Shown here: positions 17,322-26,053 of the stretch, one piece after another
Layout of the letters: every line of letters begins with the position of its first letter
Position numbering within the stretch: the stretch's first letter is position 1
Assembly (NCBI RefSeq): GCF_020387415.1
Contig: NZ_JAGWCB010000009.1
Location: forward strand, 1-64,000
Length of the DNA: 64,000 bases
DNA from: Ideonella benzenivorans
GTDB lineage: Bacteria > Pseudomonadota > Gammaproteobacteria > Burkholderiales > Burkholderiaceae_C
Direction: 5' to 3'
The notes under the pieces: generated by a model
Databases searched by the model: none
Seen by the model: the letters and a program-made list of their open reading frames with translations, nothing else
What the model was told of the DNA's origin: nothing
Program-made: the position numbers and the translations under genes

Positions 17322-18131
17322 ATGCGCCGTTGTCTGATGGATTTCGCCAGAACCCTGTTCATCGCCCTGGCCTGGGCCTTGGGCGCCAGCCTGCATGCCA
17401 ACGCTGGTTGGTTCAGCTTCGGCGACCGTTGGAAAGAAGAGGCCCGGCTCCACGATGGTCGAACCATCATCGTCGAGCGCTATCAAAACTATGGCAGAAA
17501 TAATTTGATCGGGCAGCCACCCCCCTTTCACGAACAGACACTTCGATTCTCACTGCCCAATGTGGATAGAGTTTTTGAATGGGCTGCCCCGTACGATGAA
17601 TTCAATGGCCAAAGCGATTTAATCATCCTGGCCGTTCACGTTCTAAAAAATACACCCTACATCATTACAGCCCCAAACCTGTGCATCGACTACAACAAAT
17701 GGAATCGCCCCAACCCCCCCTATGTGGTGTTTGAATGGAAAGAGGGGGCATGGCAACGCATTCCGTGGGGAGATGTCCCGACTGAATTCCATGACATCAA
17801 CCTCACCACAGGGGAAAGAGTTCAGTTAGGAGAACGCCCAGCAGGCACCAACACAATTCCAGCCGACGTCATCGCGCGCTGGAACACCGAGGCAAGCCTA
17901 CCTCAGTTCAAAAAGATCTTGCGAGAACCGCTCAACCCCGCCCCGGGCTGCATTCCAATGATCACCAATGGCAAAGGTCTTTGGCTGACCAGAGAACGAT
18001 TCAGCAGAATGAAAGATCTGGAAGCATGCCAGAGAGAGTGCTACATCAAGAAATTCGAAAAAGAAACCTGCCCCTGCCGCGAGATATTTGAGGGGCGGCG
18101 CGAAGACCCGCCACGTGTGACGGCGCCTTGA
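17322..18131 (+). CDS. Secreted protein of unknown function, likely horizontally acquired
   Basis: A 269-residue protein with a signal peptide (hydrophobic stretch RTLFIALAWALGASL, cleavage near HANAG). The mature part contains no family I recognise; aromatic-rich stretches (YNKWNRPNPPYVVFEWKEG) and six Cys, four near the C-terminus in an ACQRECYIKK...CPCREIF arrangement, suggest disulfides. Base composition is clearly lower in GC than its neighbours from about 17440 on, with frequent A/T-ending codons such as AAA, AAT and ATT, which is unusual here. ATG 17322 is taken as start, ATG 17337 is possible. It stands alone between ubiC and the acyl-CoA cluster. Confidence 0.7.
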   Translation: MRRCLMDFARTLFIALAWALGASLHANAGWFSFGDRWKEEARLHDGRTIIVERYQNYGRNNLIGQPPPFHEQTLRFSLPNVDRVFEWAAPYDEFNGQSDLIILAVHVLKNTPYIITAPNLCIDYNKWNRPNPPYVVFEWKEGAWQRIPWGDVPTEFHDINLTTGERVQLGERPAGTNTIPADVIARWNTEASLPQFKKILREPLNPAPGCIPMITNGKGLWLTRERFSRMKDLEACQRECYIKKFEKETCPCREIFEGRREDPPRVTAP

Positions 18132-18170
18132 CCGCTGTCGACGGAGAGCCCGGTCGAACGGGCCATTCGC

Positions 18171-19301
18171 TCAGACCAGCGCCCTTCCGATCAAAATCTT
18201 CTGCACTTCGGAGGTGCCTTCGTAGATCTGGCAGACCCGCACGTCGCGGTAGAGCCGCTCCACCGGGAAGTCGGTGACATAGCCATAGCCGCCGTGCACC
18301 TGGATGGCCGCCGAGCAGACGCGCTCGGCCATCTCGCTGGCGAAGAGCTTGGCCATGGCCGCCTCCTTCAGGCAGGGCCGGCCGGCGTCCTTCAGGCTGG
18401 CCGCATGCCAGATCAGCTGGCGCGCGGCCTCGATCTGGGTGGCCATGTCGGACAGCTTGTGCTGCAGGGCCTGGTGCTCGAAGATGGGCACGCCGAAGGC
18501 CATCCGTTCCTTGCTGTACTTCAGCGCCGCCTCAAAGGCCGCGCGGGCCATGCCGATGCACTGGCTGGCGATGCCGATGCGCCCGCCCTCCAGGCCCGAC
18601 AGGGCGATCTTCAGGCCCTGCCCTTCCTCGCCCAGCCGGTTGGCCAGCGGCACGCGGCAGTGGTCGAACAGGATCTGCGCGGTGTCCGAGCTGTGCTGGC
18701 CCATCTTGTCCTCCAGCCGCGCGACGATGTAGCCCGGCGTGTCGGTGGGCACCAGAAAGGCGCTGATGCCCTTCTTGCCCGCGGCCTTGTCGGTCACGGC
18801 CATCACGATGGCAACCTGGCCATTCTTGCCGCTGGTGATGAACTGCTTGACGCCGTTGAGCACGTAGTGGTCGCCGTCCCGCACCGCGGTGGTCTTCAGC
18901 CCGCCCGCCTCCGAGCCCACGTGCGGCTCGGTCAGGCAGAAGGCGCCCAGCAGGTCGCCGCGCGCCAGGGGCTTGAGAAAGCGCTGCTTCTGGTCCTCGT
19001 TGCCGAAGGCCATCAGGATGGAGCAGACCGGGCAGTTGTTGACGCTGACCACGGTGGAGGTGCCGCCATCGCCGGCGGCGATCTCTTCCAGGATTAGCGC
19101 CAGCGACAGGTAGTCCAGGCCGGCGCCGTCGTATTCCGACGGCACGGCCACGCCGTAGCAGCCCAGCGCAGCCAGGCCGCGCAGCTCCTCGGCCGGGAAA
19201 TGGTGGTCCTTGTCCCAGCGGGCGGCCTGTGGGGCGATGCGCTCCTGCACATAGGTGCGCACGGCATCCTGCACGGCGCGGTGGTCCTCGCTCAGCAGCA
19301 T
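18171..19301 (-). CDS. Acyl-CoA dehydrogenase
   Basis: A 376-residue FAD enzyme that forms the 2,3-double bond of acyl-CoA. Family signatures: [20 protein letters not shown] (flavin and substrate contact), the [20 protein letters not shown] helix, and C-terminal [20 protein letters not shown] followed by IYEGTSEVQ, with Glu361 as catalytic base. The position of the base matches short- and medium-chain dehydrogenases. GGAG precedes ATG 19301. It is the last gene of a six-gene minus-strand cluster headed by a MerR regulator; isobutyryl- or butyryl-CoA-type substrates are possible but unproven. Confidence 0.93.
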   Translation of the reverse strand: MLLSEDHRAVQDAVRTYVQERIAPQAARWDKDHHFPAEELRGLAALGCYGVAVPSEYDGAGLDYLSLALILEEIAAGDGGTSTVVSVNNCPVCSILMAFGNEDQKQRFLKPLARGDLLGAFCLTEPHVGSEAGGLKTTAVRDGDHYVLNGVKQFITSGKNGQVAIVMAVTDKAAGKKGISAFLVPTDTPGYIVARLEDKMGQHSSDTAQILFDHCRVPLANRLGEEGQGLKIALSGLEGGRIGIASQCIGMARAAFEAALKYSKERMAFGVPIFEHQALQHKLSDMATQIEAARQLIWHAASLKDAGRPCLKEAAMAKLFASEMAERVCSAAIQVHGGYGYVTDFPVERLYRDVRVCQIYEGTSEVQKILIGRALV

Positions 19302-19358
19302 GGTTCTTGTCTCCGTTGTATTTTTGAAAGCACGCCCGCCAGTGGCGGACGGCCCCTG

Positions 19359-20030
19359 TCACCAGGCCAGCGGCTGGCCGTCGTGGTTCAGGAAGCGGCC
19401 GTTGTCGGCCGGCGTGAGGCCGGCCAGCGTGGCGCGCAGGTCGCGGGCGCTGGTGGCCACGTCCAGATCGGCCTGGGCCCCGCCCATGTCCGTCTGCACC
19501 CAGCCCGGGTGCAGGGCCACGCAGAGGGCCCGTCCGGCCAGCACCAGCGACAGGTCCTTGAGCACCGAGTTGGCCGCCGCCTTGGAGGCGCGGTACAGCC
19601 AGCCCGAAGCGCTGCTGCGCAGGCCCAGCGAGCCCATGCGGGAGGTCAGCAACCCCAGCCGGGCCTGCGGCGCCAGCACGTCCAGCAGCTGCGGCAGCAC
19701 CTGCATCGGCCCCAGCACATTGGTGTGCATGACGCGGTCGAACTCGGCCGCCGTGGGCGTCTGCAGGCCGCTGCTGGCCGGGCCATAGACGCCGGCGCAG
19801 AACAGCACCGTGTCCAGCGCCTCGCCGTCGAGCTGCCAGGCCAGGCCGGACACGCTGACGGTGCTGGCCACGTCCAGCCGCAAAGCCCGCGCGCCAGCCG
19901 CCTGCAGCGCCTGCAGGCCGGCGTCGTCACGGGCCGTGGCGATCACGCGCCGTCCCTCGGCCAGGTACTGGTGCGCCAGTTCGCGCCCGATGCCCCGAGA
20001 GGCCCCGATCACCAGCACGGCCGAGCTCAT
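19359..20030 (-). CDS. SDR family oxidoreductase
   Basis: A 223-residue short-chain dehydrogenase. It has the cofactor motif VIGASRGIGRELAHQYL, the strand-4 region LFCAGVYGP, a GLLTSRMGS segment at the usual Ser position, and the active-site pair in YRASKAAANSVLKD. The Cys-free, compact layout resembles C-factor (CsgA)-like SDR proteins. A GGAG site lies upstream of ATG 20030. The gap to the thiolase gene is only 14 bp, so it is likely co-transcribed and may act on an acyl-CoA-derived ketone or alcohol. Confidence 0.88.
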   Translation of the reverse strand: MSSAVLVIGASRGIGRELAHQYLAEGRRVIATARDDAGLQALQAAGARALRLDVASTVSVSGLAWQLDGEALDTVLFCAGVYGPASSGLQTPTAAEFDRVMHTNVLGPMQVLPQLLDVLAPQARLGLLTSRMGSLGLRSSASGWLYRASKAAANSVLKDLSLVLAGRALCVALHPGWVQTDMGGAQADLDVATSARDLRATLAGLTPADNGRFLNHDGQPLAW

Positions 20031-20044
20031 GCGCGCGCTCCGCC

Positions 20045-21223
20045 TCAGAGCATCTCGATGCCCATGGCGGTGGCTTCACCGCCACCGATGCACAGCGCCG
20101 CGACGCCGCGCTTCTTGCCCTGCTTCTTCAGGGCGCCCAGCAGGGTGACGACGATGCGGGCACCGGAGGCGCCGATCGGGTGGCCCAGCGCGCAGGCGCC
20201 GCCGTTCACGTTGACGATCTCGTGCGGCAGCTTGAACTCGGTCATCGCGGCCATGGTCACGGCAGCGAAGGCTTCGTTGACTTCCCACAGGTCGACCTGG
20301 TTGGCGGTCCAGCCGGACTTGTCCAGCACCTTCTGGATGGCGCCCACCGGGGCGGTGGTGAACCATTCCGGCGCCTGGGCGTGCACCGCATGGGCGGTGA
20401 TGCGGGCCAGCGGGGTCAGGCCCATCTGGGCAGCGGTGGATTCGCGCACCAGCACCAGGGCGGCGGCGCCGTCGGAGATGCTCGACGAGGTGGCGGCGGT
20501 GATGCGGCCGTCCTTCGTGAAGGCGGGCTTCAGGCTGGGGATCTTCTCGGGCTTGGCCTTGTAGGGCGATTCGTCCTTGCTGAGCACCGTGTCACCGCCC
20601 TTGCCGGCCAGCGTCACCGGGGCGATTTCCCAGTCGAAGCTGCCGTTCTCGTTGGCGGCCTTGGCGCGGGCCAGCGAGGTCACCGCGAACTGATCCATGG
20701 CCTCGCGGCTGAAGTCGTACTTGGCCACGCACTGCTCGGCGAACACGCCCATGGCCTTGCCGCGCTGGTAGGCATCTTCCAGACCGTCCATGGCCATGTG
20801 GTCGTACAGGGTGGCGGCGCCGTACTTCACGCCCTTGCGCGCAAACATCAGGTGCGGCGCGTTGGTCATGCTTTCCATGCCGCCGGCCAGCATCACGTTG
20901 GCCGAGCCGGCCGCCAGCATGTCGTGCGCAAACATCATCGCGCGCATGCCCGAGCCACACATCTTGCTCAGCGTGACCGCGCCGGTGGCGTCGGGCAGGC
21001 CGGCCTTGCGCATGGCCTGGCGGGCCGGGGCCTGGCCTTGGCCGGCCATCAGGCAGTTGCCCATCAGCACTTCGTCGATGGCATCGCCCGGCACGCCGGC
21101 ACGTTCCACCGCGGCCTTGATGGCGACCGCGCCCAGCTCCCAGGCCGCGAGCGAGGAAAATTCTCCGAGCAAGGCGCCGATGGGGGTGCGGGCTGCGCTT
21201 GCGATGACGATGGAATCGGCCAT
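20045..21223 (-). CDS. Acetyl-CoA C-acetyltransferase (thiolase)
   Basis: A 392-residue thiolase condensing or cleaving acetoacetyl-CoA. The nucleophile Cys89 lies in SKMCGSGMRA, the C-terminal GGACALGHPIGASGARI carries the conserved His, and LCIGGGEATAMG carries the acid/base Cys. A textbook AGGAG precedes ATG 21223 by 6 bp. It is embedded between aceK and an SDR gene with gaps of 27 and 14 bp, which suggests a role in acyl-CoA or branched-chain amino acid breakdown feeding acetyl-CoA; a role in polyhydroxybutyrate synthesis is also possible. Confidence 0.94.
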   Translation of the reverse strand: MADSIVIASAARTPIGALLGEFSSLAAWELGAVAIKAAVERAGVPGDAIDEVLMGNCLMAGQGQAPARQAMRKAGLPDATGAVTLSKMCGSGMRAMMFAHDMLAAGSANVMLAGGMESMTNAPHLMFARKGVKYGAATLYDHMAMDGLEDAYQRGKAMGVFAEQCVAKYDFSREAMDQFAVTSLARAKAANENGSFDWEIAPVTLAGKGGDTVLSKDESPYKAKPEKIPSLKPAFTKDGRITAATSSSISDGAAALVLVRESTAAQMGLTPLARITAHAVHAQAPEWFTTAPVGAIQKVLDKSGWTANQVDLWEVNEAFAAVTMAAMTEFKLPHEIVNVNGGACALGHPIGASGARIVVTLLGALKKQGKKRGVAALCIGGGEATAMGIEML

Positions 21224-21250
21224 ATCAGTCTCCTTGGGAATTGCCGTGAA

Positions 21251-23053
21251 TCAGTTGCCGCCAAGAGCGGCCAGGGAGCGTCTCACGGCGAAGCGCCGCC
21301 CTGGGTCGTAAGGGAAAACGTCCTGCACGTCACCGGCCTTGATGCGGGCCTGGTGGGCCTGCCAGAAGGCGGGATCGAGCAAGTCCGCATGATGCGCCAG
21401 GAACACCCGGCGCACCGCCTCGTTTCCGAGCAGAAAGGGCCCGAAGGTTTCGGGAAACACGTCCTTGGGCCCAACCGCATACCAGACCTCGCCGGACATC
21501 TCGTCCTCTTCGTTGCGGGGCGTGGGCACGCGGCGGAAGTGGCAGTCGGTGATGTATTCGATCTCGTCGTAGTCGTAGAACACGACCTTGCCCTGGCGGG
21601 TCACGCCGAAGTTCTTCCACAGCATGTCGCCGGGGAAGATGTTGGCCGCCACCAGGTCCTTGATCGCGTTGCCGTACTCGATGACGGCCGCCTCCAGCTG
21701 CTCGGGCGTGGCCTCTTGCAGGTACAGGTTCAGCGGGATCATGCGCCGCTCGATGTAGACGTGCTTGAGGATCAGCTCGGTGTGGCCGTCACCGTCGCGG
21801 TCGGAGATCTCCAGCTGGCTGGGCGCGAAGCGCTTGATCTCCTCGACCAGTTCGTCCTCGAAGCGCTCCAGCGGGAAGGCCACCTCGGAGAACTCCAGCG
21901 TGTCGGCCATGCGGCCCACCCGGTCGTGCTGCTTGACCAGCAGGTACTTGCCCTTGATCTGCTCGCGCGAGGTGTCCTTCTGCGGCGGGTAGTAGTCCTT
22001 GATCAGCTTGAACACGAAGGGGTAGCTGGGCAGGTCGAACACCAGCATCACCATGCCCTTGATGCCGGGGGCGATGCGGAAGTGGTCGCTGGAATGACGC
22101 AGGTGGTAGAGAAAATCCCGGTAGAAGATGTTCTTGCCCTGCTTGTGCAGGCCCAGCGCGTTGTAGAGCTCCCAGCGCGGCTTGCGCGGCATCATCGAGC
22201 GCAGGAACTGCACGTAGGCGCTGGGGATCTCCATGTCCACCATGAAGTAGGCCCGCGCGAAGCTGAACAGCATCTGCAGGTCGTCCTCGCCGATCAGCGC
22301 GGTGTCGATCACCAGCGCATGGCCCGCCTCGTTGTGGAGGATGGGCAGCGAGAACGGCAGCTCCTGGTAGCCGTTGACCACCTTGCCGATGACGTAGGCC
22401 CCCTTGTTGCGGAAGAACAGGGAGCTGAGCACCTGGATCTGGAAGTTGGCGCGCGGCCGGAAGGCGCCCAGCACGTCACGCAGATCGGCCACCACGTCGG
22501 CCACGTCGCGGTCCAGGTCCTCGAACGGCCGCTGCAACTGGAAGTTGTGGACGATGCGCAGAAAGGCCTCGTGCAGCGTGTCCGGCGTCGGGTAGTAGAC
22601 CCGGTAGGTCGGCGCCGCAGCGGGCTCGTCGTTCTCGATGTACTCGGTCGAGACCGCCGGCCGCACGAAGATGAAGTCGTTGTGGAAGTAGCTGCGGTGC
22701 AGGATGTGGGTGGTGACCGAGTTGAAGAAGGTCTCCGCCAGCTCCGGCTGGTGGTGCTCGATCAGCAACCCGATGTAGTGCAGCTTGGCCTGGTGCCAGA
22801 CCTCCATCGACAGCGTGCCAGCCTGGAACTCGGTCTGCAGCCGCTCCACCGCCTCGCCCACCCGCAGGTCGTAGAAGACGATGCGGTCGCGCTGGGCCCG
22901 CTGCTGGCCCAGCCAGTCGGCCCGCTCGAAACGCTGCTGCGACTCGGCGCTGCTCTCGCGGAACAGGCGGTAGTGGCGGTTGAACCCATCCAGCAGAGCC
23001 TGCGCCATTTCGTAGGCGCGCTGGTCATTGAGCTGGGTGGGAAAGGTCGGCAC
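21251..23053 (-). CDS. aceK: Isocitrate dehydrogenase kinase/phosphatase
   Basis: A 600-residue bifunctional enzyme that phosphorylates isocitrate dehydrogenase, sending isocitrate into the glyoxylate bypass, and reverses this. The length and full-length pattern fit AceK: an N-terminal regulatory domain with [20 protein letters not shown], then a kinase-like C-terminal domain with the ATP-binding region [20 protein letters not shown] and the catalytic segment [20 protein letters not shown]. The start codon is GTG 23053. Unlike E. coli aceBAK, it is not with the glyoxylate genes but within an acyl-CoA catabolic cluster, which fits co-induction when acetyl-CoA is the main carbon source. Confidence 0.96.
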   Translation of the reverse strand: MPTFPTQLNDQRAYEMAQALLDGFNRHYRLFRESSAESQQRFERADWLGQQRAQRDRIVFYDLRVGEAVERLQTEFQAGTLSMEVWHQAKLHYIGLLIEHHQPELAETFFNSVTTHILHRSYFHNDFIFVRPAVSTEYIENDEPAAAPTYRVYYPTPDTLHEAFLRIVHNFQLQRPFEDLDRDVADVVADLRDVLGAFRPRANFQIQVLSSLFFRNKGAYVIGKVVNGYQELPFSLPILHNEAGHALVIDTALIGEDDLQMLFSFARAYFMVDMEIPSAYVQFLRSMMPRKPRWELYNALGLHKQGKNIFYRDFLYHLRHSSDHFRIAPGIKGMVMLVFDLPSYPFVFKLIKDYYPPQKDTSREQIKGKYLLVKQHDRVGRMADTLEFSEVAFPLERFEDELVEEIKRFAPSQLEISDRDGDGHTELILKHVYIERRMIPLNLYLQEATPEQLEAAVIEYGNAIKDLVAANIFPGDMLWKNFGVTRQGKVVFYDYDEIEYITDCHFRRVPTPRNEEDEMSGEVWYAVGPKDVFPETFGPFLLGNEAVRRVFLAHHADLLDPAFWQAHQARIKAGDVQDVFPYDPGRRFAVRRSLAALGGN

Positions 23054-23080
23054 GGGTTCGTTCTTCCAGTCGACGGACGC

Positions 23081-23764
23081 TCAGGGCTGGCTGGCCGGCA
23101 GCATGCTGGCCAGGTAACGCGACTTCACCGCCGCCAGCGCCGATTCATAGGCGGGCATCACGTCGGCCGGGCCGGTCACGGTCATGCGCAGGTCGTTGAT
23201 GATGCCGTTGTGCAGACCGTAGACCCAGCCGTGGATCACCACCTTCTGCTGACGGGTCCAGGCATCCTGCACAAAGGTGGTGTCGCAGACATGACGGGTC
23301 TGCTCCAGCACATTGAGCTCGCACAGCGCGTCGACCTGGGTTTCCTTGGGCAGCTGGTTCAGGAACAGGTGGTGGCGGTCCCGCACGTCGCGCACATGGC
23401 TGAGCCAGTTGTCGACCAGGCCCACGCGCTGGTTGAAGACGGCGGAGCGCACGCCGCCGCAGTTCGAATGGCCCACCACCATGATGTGCTGGACCTTGAG
23501 CGCGTCGACCGCGAACTGGATCACCGACAGCGCGTTCAGGTCCGACTGGGCGACCACATTGGCCACGTTGCGGTGCACGAACAGCTCGCCCGGCAGCAGG
23601 CCCACCAGCTCATTGGCCGGCACGCGGCTGTCGGCGCAGCCGATCCACAGGTACTGCGGCGTCTGCTGCTTGAGCAGGCGGGAGAAGAAGCCCGGCGACT
23701 GCGCCTCGGTGGCCGCCGCCCATTGCCGGTTCTTTTCGAAAAGTTCGTCCAGTTGCAGGTTCAT
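23081..23764 (-). CDS. can: Beta-class carbonic anhydrase
   Basis: A 227-residue zinc enzyme interconverting CO2 and bicarbonate in the cytoplasm. Zinc ligands and the dyad are visible: Cys43, Asp45 and Arg47 in CADSRVPANE, and His99 and Cys102 in VVGHSNCGGV. The length suits the E. coli Can type. It is placed between the MerR regulator and aceK, 27 bp from aceK, consistent with supply of bicarbonate for carboxylation steps in short-chain acyl-CoA metabolism; this link is an inference. Confidence 0.95.
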   Translation of the reverse strand: MNLQLDELFEKNRQWAAATEAQSPGFFSRLLKQQTPQYLWIGCADSRVPANELVGLLPGELFVHRNVANVVAQSDLNALSVIQFAVDALKVQHIMVVGHSNCGGVRSAVFNQRVGLVDNWLSHVRDVRDRHHLFLNQLPKETQVDALCELNVLEQTRHVCDTTFVQDAWTRQQKVVIHGWVYGLHNGIINDLRMTVTGPADVMPAYESALAAVKSRYLASMLPASQP

Positions 23765-23845
23765 GGTGCTATGTTGCAGTGCATCAACGGCCCGGCAGTT
23801 TAAACAGCGACGCTTGCCCAGCCTGACAGCGGCGCCCGGTCGGCG

Positions 23846-24304
23846 TCAAGCGGCCCCCGTGGGGTGACCCGCCGCGTCCAGCAGCGCGCGGCAGCGGGAC
23901 TCGTGCTGGTCGATCTCGGCCAGGGTGACGCGGATGTCCTCGAGCTGCTGCTCCAGCTGGCGGCGGTGGGCGCTCAGCACCTGGACAAAGGCCTCCAGCT
24001 GCGGGCGGGTGTCGGTGCCGGTCTCGTACATCTCCACCAGCTGCTTGATGTCCTGCAGCGGCAGGCCCAGGCGCTTGCCGCGCAGCACCAGCTTCAGGCG
24101 AGTGCGGTCGCGGTGGCTGTAGATGCGGTGCCGGCCCTCGCGGCGCGGCTGCAGCAGGCCCAGGTCCTCGTAGAAACGGATCGCCCGCGGGGTGATCGCA
24201 AACTCCTGCGCCAGGTCCGTGATGGTGTAGCTGGCCGGCGTGATACGGGCCTCGCCTTCGGCGGCAGCCGGCTCGGAACAGGACGGGCGAAGCGAAGAAG
24301 GCAT
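23846..24304 (-). CDS. MerR family transcriptional regulator (LiuR-like)
   Basis: A 152-residue regulator. The N-terminal winged helix-turn-helix has the MerR signature YTITDLAQEFAITPRAIRFY followed by EDLGLLQPRREG; the C-terminal part (QLEAFVQVLSAHRRQLEQQL) forms the dimerising coiled coil. There is no metal-binding Cys set, as in LiuR-type regulators of branched-chain amino acid and fatty-acid breakdown in proteobacteria. ATG 24304 lies 23 bp from a 7-2-7 palindrome, so autoregulation and control of the downstream can-aceK-thiolase-SDR-acyl-CoA dehydrogenase genes is likely. An in-frame TTG 24316 is a less likely start. Confidence 0.87.
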   Translation of the reverse strand: MPSSLRPSCSEPAAAEGEARITPASYTITDLAQEFAITPRAIRFYEDLGLLQPRREGRHRIYSHRDRTRLKLVLRGKRLGLPLQDIKQLVEMYETGTDTRPQLEAFVQVLSAHRRQLEQQLEDIRVTLAEIDQHESRCRALLDAAGHPTGAA

Positions 24305-24326
24305 GGCGGTGGGCAAGACGCGGATA

Positions 24327-24348
24327 TTGACGTTTACGTCAACGTCAA
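24327..24348. promoter_or_regulatory. Operator-like palindrome upstream of the MerR gene
   Basis: TTGACGT (24327-24333), TT spacer, ACGTCAA (24336-24342): a 7-bp inverted repeat, followed at once by a third half-site CGTCAA (24343-24348). MerR-family LiuR regulators are known to bind ACGT-centred palindromes of this type, and the site lies just before the regulator's own ATG. The match to a published LiuR motif is from memory, not a scan. Confidence 0.65.
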
Positions 24349-24405
24349 CTCGAAAGTCTACGTGAAGACGCCCGCCCTGCCCAGGGGCGCGGTCCCGCAG
24401 GCCGC

Positions 24406-25134
24406 TCAGCGCCGGGGGGAGGCGTCGCCCGGCGGCTCGCGGTAGGCCGCGAACACGTCGCGCAAGGCGGGCGCCTTGCCGCCGCGGCCGCCCATCAGCG
24501 ACTTCTCCAGTTCCTTGAGATGGCGCCGCATCTCCGAAGCGGCCTGGGCGGGCGAGCCGGACACCAGCGCCGAGATCAGCTCCTGGTGCCGGTGGGTGAC
24601 GCAGCCGGGCTGGTCGGCCCGCTGGTAGAGCGCGATCAGCAGCGAGGTGGTCGGCAGCATCTCGTCGAGCCAGCGCACGAACACCGGGTTGCCCGCCAGC
24701 CCGACCAGGGTGCGGTGGAACTGGCCCGACAGCCGGATGGCCGCCGCCGCATCGCCCCGGGCATGGGCCACGGCCTCGGCCTCGACCAATTGCTGCAGGT
24801 TTTGCACCTGCTCGGCCGACAGCTGCCCGGCCAGACGCCGCGCCACCTCGCCCTCGACCAGGCCGCGCGCCTCGAAGACCTGGGCCGCATGCGCCAGATC
24901 CGGCTGCGGCACCTGGGCACCGCGGTTGTGGGCCAGCTCGATCACATGGTCGGCCGCCAGCCGCTGCAGGGCCTGGCGCACCACGGTGCGGGAGACGCCG
25001 AAGCTCTCGGACAGCTCCTCCTCGCGCAGGCGCGCGCCAGGCGCCAGCCGGTGCTCGACGATGGCCTGGTAGATGCCCTGGTACACGCGCTCGGTGGCCG
25101 TGTCGGCGGGGCGGGAGGAAGGAGAAGTCACCAT
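24406..25134 (-). CDS. GntR family regulator, FCD (FadR/VanR-like) subfamily
   Basis: A 242-residue regulator. The N-terminal winged helix (ERVYQGIYQAIVEHRLAPGA then LREEELSESFGVSRTVVRQAL) is typical of GntR; the C-terminal all-helical FCD domain has conserved His positions in HARGDAAAAIRLSGQFH and VTHRHQELI, which usually hold a metal and carboxylate effector. It is the last gene of the ABC transporter operon, 34 bp after a permease gene. Three TTGTATACAA-like sites in the 29346-29518 intergenic region are the expected targets of an FCD regulator. Confidence 0.9.
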   Translation of the reverse strand: MVTSPSSRPADTATERVYQGIYQAIVEHRLAPGARLREEELSESFGVSRTVVRQALQRLAADHVIELAHNRGAQVPQPDLAHAAQVFEARGLVEGEVARRLAGQLSAEQVQNLQQLVEAEAVAHARGDAAAAIRLSGQFHRTLVGLAGNPVFVRWLDEMLPTTSLLIALYQRADQPGCVTHRHQELISALVSGSPAQAASEMRRHLKELEKSLMGGRGGKAPALRDVFAAYREPPGDASPRR

Positions 25135-25168
25135 GGCGCGGATTGTCGCGAAGGCGGCGGACGCGGCC

Positions 25169-26050
25169 TCAGCCGCGGTGGCGGCGCCAGAGCCAGACCA
25201 GCCCCAGCGTCAGGCCCATCACGGCAAAGGAGATCACCGTGGTGACGGTGCCCAGCGCATAGATGACCGGGGTGGTGACGGTGGTGGTCAGCCCCTGCAG
25301 CTCCAGCGGCAGGGTGTTGAAGTCGCCCATCACCTGCGAGCTGCGGGCGATCTCGTCCCAGCTGAGCGTGAAGCCGAACATGCCCACGCCCACCAGGCTG
25401 GGGCCGATCAGCGGCAGCACCACGTGGCGGAAGGCCTGCCAGGGCGAGGCGCCCAGGTCGCGCGCCGCCTCTTCATAGGCCGGGTTGAAGCGGTTGAACA
25501 CCGCGAACATGATCAACAGGCCAAAGGGCAATGTCCAGGTCAGCTGCGCCCCCAGGCCGGAAGTGAACATGCCCAGCGCGCTGGTGTAGGCGTCCAGCAG
25601 GGCCGGGAAGTGCGCCTCCAGCACCGCCTTGGCGCCGGTGTCGACCAGCCGGAACAGCAGACCAATGCCCAGCGAGACGATGATGCTGGGCATGATCAGG
25701 CTGGCCACCACCACATAGAACAGCGGCGTGCCACCCGGCAGCTTCTTGCGGTAGGCCAGCCCGGCCAGCAGCGAGAACGCGACGGTGCAGACCATCACCA
25801 CCGCGCCCAACGCCAGCGAGCGGCGCAGCGCGGCGCCAATGTCGACCACGCCAATGCCTTCCCAGAGCTGCCGGAACCAATAGAGCGACCAGCCGCGCAT
25901 CGGGAAGGTCAGCCCGCCCTCCGGGCCCTGGAAGCTGAGCACGAAGATGGCCAGCATCGGCCCGTAGAGGAACAGCACGAAGGCCGCGAAGACGCCGCCC
26001 AGCAGCCAGAAGCTGGCCGGACGCGGTTCACGCACACGGGGGGTGGCCAT
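25169..26050 (-). CDS. ABC transporter permease (PotC-like)
   Basis: A 293-residue inner-membrane permease of the spermidine/putrescine type. It has about six helices and the EAA loop consensus in EEAARDLGASPWQAFRHVVLPL, the contact site for the ATPase subunit. A GGAG lies before ATG 26050, 3 bp from the end of the preceding permease gene, suggesting tight coupling. With its partner it forms the transmembrane pore of a polyamine/opine/amino-acid-type importer; the substrate is unknown. Confidence 0.9.
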   Translation of the reverse strand: MATPRVREPRPASFWLLGGVFAAFVLFLYGPMLAIFVLSFQGPEGGLTFPMRGWSLYWFRQLWEGIGVVDIGAALRRSLALGAVVMVCTVAFSLLAGLAYRKKLPGGTPLFYVVVASLIMPSIIVSLGIGLLFRLVDTGAKAVLEAHFPALLDAYTSALGMFTSGLGAQLTWTLPFGLLIMFAVFNRFNPAYEEAARDLGASPWQAFRHVVLPLIGPSLVGVGMFGFTLSWDEIARSSQVMGDFNTLPLELQGLTTTVTTPVIYALGTVTTVISFAVMGLTLGLVWLWRRHRG

Positions 26051-26053
26051 GGT

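Noticed and set aside
20180-23803. 1200-codon plus-strand open frame across thiolase, aceK and carbonic anhydrase
   Set aside because: Antisense to three well-supported genes and low-complexity in translation.
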